This document shows positions 18,372-26,031 of a stretch of 64,000 nt of DNA, one piece after another. The stretch's first letter is position 1. Each line of letters opens with the position of its first letter. A program made the translations under genes and the position numbers. The notes under the pieces were generated by a model. It did no database searches, was not told the DNA's origin, and saw only the letters and a program-made list of their open reading frames with translations. Source of the DNA: a bacterium (GTDB taxonomy: Bacteria; Desulfobacterota; Binatia; DP-6); assembly GCA_026129405.1 (NCBI GenBank), contig JAHCID010000007.1, positions 207,393-271,392 on the forward strand, read 5' to 3'.

Positions 18372-18803
18372 GTCGTCCGAGCCCCCCGTCGACGGCGGCC
18401 ATCTGTCCCGTCACCCCTCGGCGTCCGGACCGGCGAGCCGCACGATCCAGCGCGCCGCCTCGTGCGGCTCCCCGCGCCACCCGAGCGGGATGCCGGCGCG
18501 CTTCCGCTCCTTCACGGCCTCCGCCTGCTCCGCCACAGCCCCATCGTCCCGGTCAGCGCGCCGGATTCCGTCGACGCGGTCCCCGGTCGAGGGCGGCGCG
18601 ATCGTGCGGGTCACGTCCTGCGGCACGGCCGGGCGGCGGTGAGGGCCATGCGGTTCGGCGGCTGGGCGGCCGTCGCCGCGAGCGCCGCCGGGCCGCGTCC
18701 GGTGACGAGCACCTTCGCGCCCTGCTCGGAGCTGGAGCGCCGTCGCGCGCCCGATGCCGGAGCTGCCGCCCGTGACGACGGCCACCCGATCGCGCACGAC
18801 CAC
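18372..18803 (-). pseudogene. decayed short-chain dehydrogenase
   Basis: A GTG start region gives VRDRVAVVTGGSSGIGRATAL, the Rossmann N-terminus of an SDR. The frame then shifts within about eight codons: EQGAKVLVTGRGPAALAA continues in another frame. About 300 bp of the middle, including the SxnYxxxK catalytic site, are missing. The C-terminal part reads AGIPLGWRGEPHEAARWIVRLAGPDAEG and then, after another frameshift, VTGQMAAVDGGLG, the standard SDR tail. It lies between the ECF41 gene and the NmrA-type gene and may be a lost member of the sigma factor's regulon. Confidence 0.8.
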
Positions 18804-18813
18804 CCGCCCCCCG

Positions 18814-19566
18814 TCAGTGCACCGCCGCTTGGCGCATCCAGTCGTCGAGCCGCGTTCGTCCGGTGCGTGGCGCCTGCGCGGGCACCAGCGAGCCGTCGTC
18901 GAGATGCGCGCCGAAGTAGCCGGCGGCGGCATCGGTCACGACCTCGCGCGGATCGTTCTTCTCCTTGAGGTAGCGCGCGACGAAGTCGCTGAGCGGCATC
19001 CGCTCGGGGCCCGCCACCTCGACCGTACCGTTCAGCGGCGCCGCGAGCGCAGCGTCGACGACGGCGTCGGCGACGTCGCCTGCGGCGATCGGCTGGAAGC
19101 TGGCGCCCGGGAGGCGCACGCGATCGCCGCTCGTCCCGGAGTCGGCGATCGCATCGAGGAACTCGAAGAACTGCGTGGCCCGCACGACCGTGTACGGGAT
19201 GCCGGCCTGCGCGACGATCCGCTCCTGGACGATCTTCGCCCGGAAGTAGGCGCTGTCCTGCAGCCGGTCGGTGCCGACGACCGAGAGGAGCACGTGATGC
19301 GCGACGCCGGCCCGCCGCTCGGCCTCCGCCAGGTTGCGGCCCGCGCTCTCGAAGAAGGCGCGGGCCGCGGCCTCCTCGAAGGACGGCGCGTTCGAGACGT
19401 CAACGACCACCTGCGCGCCCGCGAGCGCCGCGTCAAGGCCACGACCGGTCGTGGCGTCGACACCGGTATTCGGCGAGGCGGCCAGCGCCTCGTGTCCCTT
19501 CTCTCCGAGCATGCGCACGACCCGGCTGCCGATGCGGCCGGTGCCTCCGATGACGACGATCTTCAT
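18814..19566 (-). CDS. NmrA-like NAD(P)-binding oxidoreductase/epimerase, likely ECF41 target
   Basis: A 250-residue atypical SDR. It starts MKIVVIGGTGRIGSRVV (GxxGxxG NAD(P) motif) and continues with VVVDVSNAPSFEE, HHVLLSVVGTDRL, YFRAKIVQE and YTVVRATQFFEF, the layout of NmrA/YwnB-like sensors and epimerases. A strong Shine-Dalgarno AAGGAGG lies a few bases upstream of ATG 19566. The leader of about 55 bases begins at a predicted ECF41-type promoter (19628-19655). Proteins of this class are the usual neighbours of ECF41 sigma factors. The substrate is unknown. Confidence 0.88.
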   Translation of the reverse strand: MKIVVIGGTGRIGSRVVRMLGEKGHEALAASPNTGVDATTGRGLDAALAGAQVVVDVSNAPSFEEAAARAFFESAGRNLAEAERRAGVAHHVLLSVVGTDRLQDSAYFRAKIVQERIVAQAGIPYTVVRATQFFEFLDAIADSGTSGDRVRLPGASFQPIAAGDVADAVVDAALAAPLNGTVEVAGPERMPLSDFVARYLKEKNDPREVVTDAAAGYFGAHLDDGSLVPAQAPRTGRTRLDDWMRQAAVH

Positions 19567-19627
19567 TGCGTGCCTCCTTTCGAACGGCGCCGCGCGCACA
19601 CCGCGTGCGCCCTGCTTCCGTGCGCTA

Positions 19628-19655
19628 GACCGGGCACGCCGCGGTTTCGTGACAG
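19628..19655 (-). promoter_or_regulatory. predicted ECF41 promoter of the NmrA-type gene
   Basis: On the minus strand CTGTCACGAAAC (19644-19655) is followed, 16 bases after TGTCAC, by CGGTC (19628-19632). ECF41 promoters are known as TGTCACA at -35 and CGTC at -10. The match in both elements and the correct distance to the gene support the call. Confidence 0.7.
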
Positions 19656-19685
19656 CGCGCGGCGGGGACCTGCCGGCGGGGGGAC

Positions 19686-19713
19686 CTGTCACGAAACGCC
19701 GCGCTCCGCGGTC
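19686..19713 (+). promoter_or_regulatory. predicted ECF41 promoter of the cupin-cyclase gene
   Basis: CTGTCACGAAAC at 19686-19697 is followed by CGGTC at 19709-19713, 16 bases after TGTCAC. The architecture is identical to that of the leftward promoter. The predicted start would be within about 10 bases of ATG 19730, so the mRNA would have a very short leader. Confidence 0.68.
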
Positions 19714-19729
19714 ATGACCCGCGGACCCG

Positions 19730-20596
19730 ATGCCGCGACCACAGCGAAAGAGCTTCGCCGCGCCGGACGAGGTGCGCGCGTTCCCGAGCGGCCGCGTCGA
19801 GGTCGCCCGCCTCGACGACGTCGCCGTCGGCCGTTTCGTCCTGTCGCCCGGGTGGCGCTGGTCGAAGGACGTCGCACCGGTGGTCCGGACGCCGTCCTGC
19901 CGGAACCGCCACGTCGGCTACGCGATCTCGGGCTCGATCCGGGTCACGATGGACGACGGCACCGAGATCGTCATCCAGAAGGGCGACGCCTACGCGATCC
20001 CCCCGGGCCACGACGTGCTCGTCTTCGGCGACGAGCCGTGGGAGTCGATCGAGTTCACGAGCGCCCACACCTTCGGCGTGGGGCCCGAAGGGCTCGGGGA
20101 GCGCGTGCTCGCGACCGTGCTCTTCAGCGACGTCGTCGGGTCGACCGCCATGCTCCAGCGCCTCGGCGATTCCGCCTGGACCAACGTCCTCGACGAGCAC
20201 AACGCGCGCATCCGCGCCGCGATCGATCGCTTCGGCGGACGCGAGATCGTCTCCACGGGCGACGGATTCCTGGCCCTGTTCGACGGCGCATCGCGCGCCG
20301 TCCGCGCCGGGGCGCTCATGGACCCGGCGGTCGCGGACCTCGGCATGCGGGTCCGCGTCGGCATCCACACGACCGAGGTCGAGCTCGTCGGCGGACAGCC
20401 GCGCGGCGTCGGCGTGCACACCGCCGCGCGATGCGCGGCGCTGGCCGGTCCGGGCGACGTCTTCGTCTCCGCCACCACGCGCGAGCTGCTCGACGGCTCG
20501 GGGCTCGCCCTCGAATGCCGCGGCGAGTACGAGCTGAAAGGTCTCCCCGGCGCACGGACGATCTTCGCGCTCCAGCGAGCGGGGGCGAGCCCGTAG
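19730..20596 (+). CDS. cupin-class III nucleotidyl cyclase fusion
   Basis: A 288-residue protein. Residues about 20-110 form a cupin (HVGYAISGSIRV, then GDAYAIPPGHDVLVFGDEP). Residues 125-285 form a class III cyclase domain with metal-binding Asp134 (VLFSDVVGST) and Asp178 (STGDGF), plus GVHTAAR with the transition-state Arg234. The position of the purine-specifying Lys is Val176 and the Asn before AAR is His230, so substrate and activity are uncertain. The cupin may sense a small ligand and control the cyclase (inference). The ATG lies 17 bases after a predicted ECF41 -10 element. Confidence 0.85.
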   Translation: MPRPQRKSFAAPDEVRAFPSGRVEVARLDDVAVGRFVLSPGWRWSKDVAPVVRTPSCRNRHVGYAISGSIRVTMDDGTEIVIQKGDAYAIPPGHDVLVFGDEPWESIEFTSAHTFGVGPEGLGERVLATVLFSDVVGSTAMLQRLGDSAWTNVLDEHNARIRAAIDRFGGREIVSTGDGFLALFDGASRAVRAGALMDPAVADLGMRVRVGIHTTEVELVGGQPRGVGVHTAARCAALAGPGDVFVSATTRELLDGSGLALECRGEYELKGLPGARTIFALQRAGASP

Positions 20597-20647
20597 GCAC
20601 ACGCCCCCGCTGGCGCACCGTATCGCGATGCGGCATCCTTCGCGGCG

Positions 20648-21487
20648 ATGGCGACCGTGCGCGTCGGCGAGATCGATATCTACTACGCGGAGCAGGGGAG
20701 CGGGGATCCGCTGCTGCTCGTCATGGGCCTGGCCGCGGACTCGCAGGCGTGGCTGTTCCAGGTTCCCGAGTTCGCGCAGCGCTACCGCACGATCACGTTC
20801 GACAACCGCGGCGTCGGGCGCAGCGGCAAGCCGGCGGGGCCCTACACGATCCACCAGATGGCCGACGACGCGCTCGCCGTCCTCGACCACCTCGGCATCA
20901 CGACGGCACACGTCGTCGGCGTCTCGATGGGCGGCATGATCGCGCAGGAGCTCGTGCTGCGGCATCCCGAGCGCGTGCGCAGCCTCGTGCTCGCGTGCAC
21001 CTATCCCGAGCCGTCGGCCGACATCGAGCAGCAGCGCTCGTTCACGGTCTCGCAGCTGGGCGGTACCGTGACCGCATCGGGCGAGGTCGAGATCGACATC
21101 AAAGCGATCGATCCGATGCAATTCTTCCAACAGCTGCTGCCCCAGGTCTTCAACCAGGACTTCATCATGAAGGACCTGGGCAAGCTGATGCAGGTATTCT
21201 CCGGCGCGCTCCAGTACGGCTTCAGCCTCGAGGCGATCCTCGGGCAGGTCTCCGCGGTGATGGGGCATCGCGCCACCGACCGTCTGCACACGATCGCCTG
21301 CCCCACGCTGGTCATCACCGGCGATGCCGATCGGCTGATCCCGCCGTCGAACTCCGACCTGCTGGCGCAGCACATTCCCGGCGCGAAGCTCGTGAAGATC
21401 CCCGGCGGCAGCCACGGCTTCAACTTCGAGACGCCCGACCTCTTCAATCGCGAGGTGTTGGGCTTCCTGCGCAGCGTGGCGGCCTGA
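20648..21487 (+). CDS. alpha/beta hydrolase
   Basis: A 279-residue alpha/beta-fold hydrolase with the nucleophile elbow GVSMGGM (Ser93), an FDNRGVGRSG oxyanion-side loop, an acid in ITGDADRLIPP and the catalytic His in GGSHGFNFE. The fold and length match lipolytic/3-oxoadipate-enol-lactonase-like hydrolases. The substrate is not readable. It lies 51 bases after the cyclase gene on the same strand and may be cotranscribed from the ECF41-type promoter. Confidence 0.85.
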   Translation: MATVRVGEIDIYYAEQGSGDPLLLVMGLAADSQAWLFQVPEFAQRYRTITFDNRGVGRSGKPAGPYTIHQMADDALAVLDHLGITTAHVVGVSMGGMIAQELVLRHPERVRSLVLACTYPEPSADIEQQRSFTVSQLGGTVTASGEVEIDIKAIDPMQFFQQLLPQVFNQDFIMKDLGKLMQVFSGALQYGFSLEAILGQVSAVMGHRATDRLHTIACPTLVITGDADRLIPPSNSDLLAQHIPGAKLVKIPGGSHGFNFETPDLFNREVLGFLRSVAA

Positions 21488-21512
21488 CCCTCGCGCGCCG
21501 TGCGCGGCGCGC

Positions 21513-21550
21513 TGGCACAACGGATGGGCCGCGGTGGCACAACGGGTGCC
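21513..21550. repeat. direct repeat pair, possible operator
   Basis: TGGCACAACGG occurs at 21513-21523 and again at 21535-21545, 22 bases apart (two helical turns). The second copy extends into TGGCAC-AACGG-GTGCCA, an inverted repeat. It lies between the hydrolase stop and the small gene at 21653, so an operator for that gene is plausible. Confidence 0.45.
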
Positions 21551-21652
21551 ACGCGACGCCCGTCCTCGCGCGGCCCGCAGGCCGGCGAGGAACTTGCTCT
21601 GAACTCCGGTGTGCAGACAGCAGCGGTACTTTCGTAGCCCAACCAGAGCGAG

Positions 21653-21943
21653 GTGATCGTGGAGCAGGATGTCGTCGAGCAGCGTCCGAGGGACGTGACC
21701 AGCCGTTTCGAGCTTGCAGCCTCCCGCATGGCGGACGCCTGGCTGGAGGCGGGACGCATGGAGGTGTCGGCCGCCGACCTCCGCATCGCCCGCGAGTTCC
21801 TCGAGCAGGCGGGCTGGAAGGTCGAAGAGCGCACCGGGGGCACCGTGCGTCTCTCGCAGCAGGGCCGCAGCCAGGAGCTCACTCGCGAAGAGGCCGTCAT
21901 GCTGGCGCTGCGCCGGCTGGCCGGCCGCACCACCAACGTCTGA
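21653..21943 (+). CDS. small conserved-looking hypothetical protein
   Basis: A 96-residue soluble protein rich in Glu, Arg and Ala with predicted helices (FELAASRMADAWLEAG, AADLRIAREFLEQAG) and a beta turn (KVEERTGGTVRLSQQ). There is no signal peptide or membrane segment. It starts at GTG 21653 after a GAGCGAGG Shine-Dalgarno-like stretch and is preceded by a repeat operator. I do not recognise a family. It is convergent with the following phosphotransferase gene. Confidence 0.55.
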   Translation: MIVEQDVVEQRPRDVTSRFELAASRMADAWLEAGRMEVSAADLRIAREFLEQAGWKVEERTGGTVRLSQQGRSQELTREEAVMLALRRLAGRTTNV

Positions 21944-21965
21944 GGGGCCCGGAACGCCGGAGGGC

Positions 21966-23036
21966 TCAGCCGATCCGGGCGATGTTGTCGCGCGCCAGGT
22001 CGATGAGCCCTTCGGCGACCATCTCGCCGCCCGCCATGCGGGCGTCCTTGGTCTGCCCCTTGTGCCAGCGGAAGTAGAGCTGCTGGACCACGACCGCGAT
22101 CTTGAAGAGGCCGAAGACGTAGTAGTACGGCATCTGCGACACGTCGCGCCCGCTGCGCTCGGCGTAGCGCGCGATGGCCTCGGCCCGCGTCATGAAGCCC
22201 TCGGCCTGTGAGGGCATCGCCGCGAGGAAGGCGTAGGTCTCGCCGGGCTCGTACCAGGCGGAGAGCAGCGTCCCGAGATCGGTGAGCGGATCGCCGAGCG
22301 TGCACATGTCCCAGTCGTAGACGGCAACCGCGCGCCCGGGGTCGTCGGCGGCGACGGCCATGTTGTCGAGACGCCAGTCGTTGTGGACCAGCGTCGGCGG
22401 CGGCGAGGCGGGCATCGCGCCCTGGAGCCAGCGCACCACCTCGTCGGCGACGGGCAGGTCCTTCGTCTTCGCGCGCTCGTAGCGAGCGTGCCAGCCGCTC
22501 ACCTGGCGGGCGAGGAAGCCGTCGGGCTTGCCGAGCGTGCCCAGGCCGACGGCCGCGGGATCGACGGCGTGGAAGTCGGCGAGCGTGTCGATCATCACCG
22601 TCGACAGCTTGCGGTTCGCGACCGGATCGTCGCCGGCGCCGAACTGCGGCGGCACCTCGCGACGCACGACGACGCCGTGGCGGCGCTCCATGACGAAGAA
22701 CGGCGCGCCGAGGATGCGCGGGTCCTCGCCGTAGGCGTAGGCGCGCGGCGCCGCGGGAAAGCCCTGCCAGAGCACGGAGAGGACGCGGAACTCGCGGCCC
22801 ATGTCGTGCGCGCCGGCGGGGATGTCGCCGTGGGGCGGGCGGCGCAGCACGTACTGCACGTCCGGATACTCGACGAGGTACGTGAGGTTCGCGTGCCCGC
22901 CGGGGAACTGCCAGATGGCCGGGGTCCCCACCGCGCCGGGGACCTTGCCGGCGAGGAAGGTCCCGACCGCGTCGGCGGGGATCTCCTCGCCGGGACGCGG
23001 AGCGATGACGTCGGGATCGGGCGGGGTCGCGCGCAC
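21966..23036 (-). CDS. APH/ACAD10-type phosphotransferase family protein
   Basis: A 356-residue kinase-fold protein. The ATP-site region YLVEYPDVQYVLRRPPHG is followed by ERRHGVVVRREV. The catalytic loop LVHNDWRLDNM and the metal motif AVYDWDMCTLGDPLTDLG are those of the aminoglycoside-phosphotransferase-like family that includes the kinase domain of ACAD10/11. That kinase phosphorylates 4-hydroxyacyl-CoA before dehydration. In bacteria these genes travel with acyl-CoA dehydrogenases, which fits this window. A role in hydroxy-fatty-acid breakdown is therefore inferred. The antibiotic-resistance reading is unlikely. Confidence 0.85.
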   Translation of the reverse strand: MRATPPDPDVIAPRPGEEIPADAVGTFLAGKVPGAVGTPAIWQFPGGHANLTYLVEYPDVQYVLRRPPHGDIPAGAHDMGREFRVLSVLWQGFPAAPRAYAYGEDPRILGAPFFVMERRHGVVVRREVPPQFGAGDDPVANRKLSTVMIDTLADFHAVDPAAVGLGTLGKPDGFLARQVSGWHARYERAKTKDLPVADEVVRWLQGAMPASPPPTLVHNDWRLDNMAVAADDPGRAVAVYDWDMCTLGDPLTDLGTLLSAWYEPGETYAFLAAMPSQAEGFMTRAEAIARYAERSGRDVSQMPYYYVFGLFKIAVVVQQLYFRWHKGQTKDARMAGGEMVAEGLIDLARDNIARIG

Positions 23037-23122
23037 CGGGCGTCGCTAACAGGCCCCCGACGCCAGCGTCAACGGCCGAGTCGCGGCTTGTATTCGAACG
23101 GTCGCTCGATTATGCCCGCCCC

Positions 23123-24286
23123 ATGGAGCCGAGCAGCAGCGAGTTCGATCCACAGCTCCTCTTCGACCATCCCGACCCGTACCCGATGTTCGCCATGCTG
23201 CGGGAGGCGAACCCCGTCTTCCGCAGCGAGTTCATGACCCGCGTCGCGTACGTCGTCACGCGCTACGACGACTGCCTCGCGATCCTGAAGGACGGCGAGA
23301 CGTTCTCGTCGAAGTCGAACGCCGAGGTCGGCAAGGTGATGGGCCGCACCGTCATCGAGATGGACGGCAAGGAGCACACCCGCCATCGCGCCATCGTGCA
23401 GCCGCTGTTCGTTCCGCGGGGGATGGAGGCGCTGCAGGACGTCCTCCAGACGACCGTCCACCAGGTGATCGACGAGTTCGCCGCCGAGCCGCGCGCCGAC
23501 CTCGTCGCCGCCTTCACCGAGCGCTTCCCGGTGCAGATCGCGGCGCACATGCTCGGCATGCCGCGCGAGCACTACCCGCAATTCCAGAAGTGGGCGCTCG
23601 ACATCATCGGCTTCGTGAAGGACTGGGACCGCGGCCACGCCGCCTCGGCGGCGGTGCGCGAGTACCTCATGCCCATCATCGCGGCGCGCCGCGACGAGGC
23701 GCGCGAGGACGTCATCTCGTCGCTCGTGCGCGGCCGCGTCGACGGCACCGGGCTCGACGACGAGGAGGTCGTCAGCTTCCTGCGCCTGCTGATCCCCGCC
23801 GGCGCGGAGACCACCTTCCGCCTCCTCGGCAACATGCTCTTCGCGCTGCTCACCGAGCGCGATCGCTGGGAGCGCGTGCGCGCCGACCGCAGCCTCGTCC
23901 CCTGGGTCACCGAGGAGACGCTGCGCTGGGAGACGTCGGTGCTCATGGTCTCGCGGCAGGCGATGAAGCCCGTCGTCCTCCACGACGTCGAGATTCCCGA
24001 GGGCGGGCTCGTGTCGGTCGTCGTCGCCTCCGCCAACCGCGATCCGCGCAAGTATTCGAACGGCGACCAGTGGGACCTCGACCGGCGCGCCGACGACCAT
24101 CTCGCCTTCGGCTTCGGGCGCCACCACTGCCTCGGCTATCACCTCGCCCGGCTCGAGGCGCGGGTGGCGCTGAACGCCCTGCTCGACCGCCTGCCCGACC
24201 TGCGGCTCGATCTCGACGCCCCGCCGCCGACCATCACCGGCCTCGCCTTCCGCTCGCCGAAGACGCTGCCGGCGCTCGTGCGCTGA
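23123..24286 (+). CDS. cytochrome P450
   Basis: A 387-residue soluble bacterial P450. The I-helix acid-alcohol motif is PAGAETTF (residues 225-232), the ExxR pair is in EETLRWE (Glu265, Arg268), and the heme loop FGFGRHHCLGYHLA has the axial Cys336. It would hydroxylate a hydrophobic substrate using external ferredoxin partners; no ferredoxin or reductase is next to it. The family is of the CYP107/CYP125-like soluble sort, but subfamily assignment is not possible by eye. It is divergent from the phosphotransferase gene and convergent with the SDR, ten bases away. Confidence 0.93.
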   Translation: MEPSSSEFDPQLLFDHPDPYPMFAMLREANPVFRSEFMTRVAYVVTRYDDCLAILKDGETFSSKSNAEVGKVMGRTVIEMDGKEHTRHRAIVQPLFVPRGMEALQDVLQTTVHQVIDEFAAEPRADLVAAFTERFPVQIAAHMLGMPREHYPQFQKWALDIIGFVKDWDRGHAASAAVREYLMPIIAARRDEAREDVISSLVRGRVDGTGLDDEEVVSFLRLLIPAGAETTFRLLGNMLFALLTERDRWERVRADRSLVPWVTEETLRWETSVLMVSRQAMKPVVLHDVEIPEGGLVSVVVASANRDPRKYSNGDQWDLDRRADDHLAFGFGRHHCLGYHLARLEARVALNALLDRLPDLRLDLDAPPPTITGLAFRSPKTLPALVR

Positions 24287-24295
24287 GCGCGCGCG

Positions 24296-25093
24296 TCAGC
24301 TGCGCAGGTCGGGGAGCTTCGGGAAGCGCAGCTTCGCCGTCTGCCGGCGCAGCATCGCCGGCCACACGACGCGCATCAGGTAGGCGATGCCGACCCAGCG
24401 CGGCACCGTCACCTCGTGCGCGCCCCGCGCCAGCGCGCGCCACACGACGCGGGTGAACTCGGCCGGCTCGAGGAACGAGCGGTCGGGCATGCGCGCCAGC
24501 GTCTCGGGCGGGAACATCTCGGTGCGCACGAGCGCGGGATAGACGACGAGCACGTGGATGCCGAGGACCCCCAGCTCGAGCGTCAGCGCCTCCGACAGCC
24601 CCGTCACCGCGAACTTCGTCGCCGAGTACGCGCCCTCGTCGGGCTGGCCGAGCCGCCCCGCCACCGACGACAGGTTCATGATCCAGCCGGCGCCCTGCGC
24701 GCGCATGATCGGCAGCGCCGCGCGGATCGCCCAGACGACGCCGAGGTAGTTGGTCGTCATCATGCGCGCGAACTCGTCGACGTCCTCGTCCTTGAACAGC
24801 CGGTGACGCACGTAGCCGGCGGCGTTGACGAGGAGATCGAGGCGACCGAAGTGCGCGTGCGTCGCGGCGACCGCGCCCTCGACGGCGGCGCGGTCCGAGA
24901 CGTCGGCGGGGACGACCAGCGTGCGCGCCGCGCCGAGCGCCTGCGCCAGGGCCTCGAGACGATCCGCCCGCCGCGCCACCAGCGCGACCTTCGCGCCGCC
25001 GGCGACGAGATCGCGCGCCAGCTGCTCGCCGATGCCGCTCGACGCCCCGGTGACGAGCGCGACGCGGTCGCGGAGGTCGGAGAGGCCGGGCAC
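24296..25093 (-). CDS. short-chain dehydrogenase/reductase
   Basis: A 265-residue classical SDR with the cofactor motif TGASSGIG (residues 15-22), an NAAGY motif at 90-94, catalytic Ser142/143 (MNLSSVAG) and Tyr156/Lys160 (YSATK). The C-terminus is longer than in the minimal fold and contains a hydrophobic WVGIAYLMRVVWPAML segment, as in membrane-tethered lipid SDRs. It oxidises or reduces an alcohol/ketone; the substrate is likely lipidic (inference). The diiron ferritin-like gene lies 16 bases upstream on the same strand, so the two form an operon. Confidence 0.88.
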   Translation of the reverse strand: MPGLSDLRDRVALVTGASSGIGEQLARDLVAGGAKVALVARRADRLEALAQALGAARTLVVPADVSDRAAVEGAVAATHAHFGRLDLLVNAAGYVRHRLFKDEDVDEFARMMTTNYLGVVWAIRAALPIMRAQGAGWIMNLSSVAGRLGQPDEGAYSATKFAVTGLSEALTLELGVLGIHVLVVYPALVRTEMFPPETLARMPDRSFLEPAEFTRVVWRALARGAHEVTVPRWVGIAYLMRVVWPAMLRRQTAKLRFPKLPDLRS

Positions 25094-25108
25094 GCCGTCG
25101 CGCGGATG

Positions 25109-25939
25109 CTAGCCGCGGCCGCCCGGGACGAAGCGCAGTGCCAACCCGACCATGCCCGGCACCATCTTCGGGCGCAGCAGGCCGTCGGCATAGGGCTCGA
25201 GCCGGCGGTCGTTCTCGCGCATGCACGTCTGCGCGAGGGTGAGCAGGTTGACGTCGCCGATCTCGCTCGGGACCTGCATCGTGAAGTCGTCGCCGGCGTC
25301 GGTGTCGCGCAGCTGGAGCGCGGTCTTCACGCGGCCGAAGGCCTGGAGCGCGACGCCGGCCATGCGGCGGACCATGAACCACGGCTTCTGCACGACGGGG
25401 AGCCGATTGCCGCGATACGCCGCCCAGTTCGTGAAGAAGAGGATGTGGCGCGCCTCCTCCTGCATGACGCCGTCGAAGATCTCGACCAGCGGCTTCGCGA
25501 AGAAGCCGGTGTCGGCGGCGACCCGGAAGAGGCCGAAGGCGAAGAACGAGTCAAAGCACTCGCCGTAGCCCATCCGCATGAAGCCCCATTCGGCGTCGCG
25601 TGGTCGCTGCGGCGGGTCGCCGGGGATGTCGATGCGGTAGTGCGCGAGCAGGTGCTCGAGGAGCTTCGAGTGCCGCTCCTCCTCGTACGCCTGCATCGCG
25701 ATCGCCTCGCGCAGCACGGGATCGGGCTCGACGTCGGCCATCGCACGCACGCGTGCCGCAGCCGTGCGCTCGCTCGACACGGCTTCGCCCCAGAACGGCA
25801 ACGCGCGCAGGCGCTGCAGCTCGGCGTCGCTCAGGGTCGGCCATGCGATCTCGTGCGGCTCGAACGCGTGGAAGCTGTCGACGAACACGCGGCAGAAGTG
25901 CTGCTTGTGCTCGTCGCTGCCGATCCGCGGCTTTCGCAT
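25109..25939 (-). CDS. ferritin-like diiron protein
   Basis: A 276-residue helical protein with two iron-binding helices: QAYEEERHSKLLEHL and VMQEEARHILFFTNW, each with the Glu-x2-His pattern of carboxylate-bridged diiron proteins. Other diiron ligands are expected on the intervening helices (for example GECFDSFF). Such proteins can be oxygenases, desaturases or hydroxylases rather than iron-storage ferritins. Start at ATG 25939; the longer open frame upstream has no similarity. With the downstream SDR it may form an oxidation-then-dehydrogenation pair. Function inferred. Confidence 0.75.
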   Translation of the reverse strand: MRKPRIGSDEHKQHFCRVFVDSFHAFEPHEIAWPTLSDAELQRLRALPFWGEAVSSERTAAARVRAMADVEPDPVLREAIAMQAYEEERHSKLLEHLLAHYRIDIPGDPPQRPRDAEWGFMRMGYGECFDSFFAFGLFRVAADTGFFAKPLVEIFDGVMQEEARHILFFTNWAAYRGNRLPVVQKPWFMVRRMAGVALQAFGRVKTALQLRDTDAGDDFTMQVPSEIGDVNLLTLAQTCMRENDRRLEPYADGLLRPKMVPGMVGLALRFVPGGRG

Positions 25940-26031
25940 GGATGGGAGCCCCTTAGCGCTTCGCCGACATCGGGGCAAGGCAGGGTTCGCGCAAGTTTGA
26001 CCGGCCGGTGCTCGCACCGTAACAGACGCAC

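Noticed and set aside
21513..21527. TGGCAC as a sigma-54 -24 element
   Set aside because: No GC-rich -12 element (TTGCW type) lies at the required distance.
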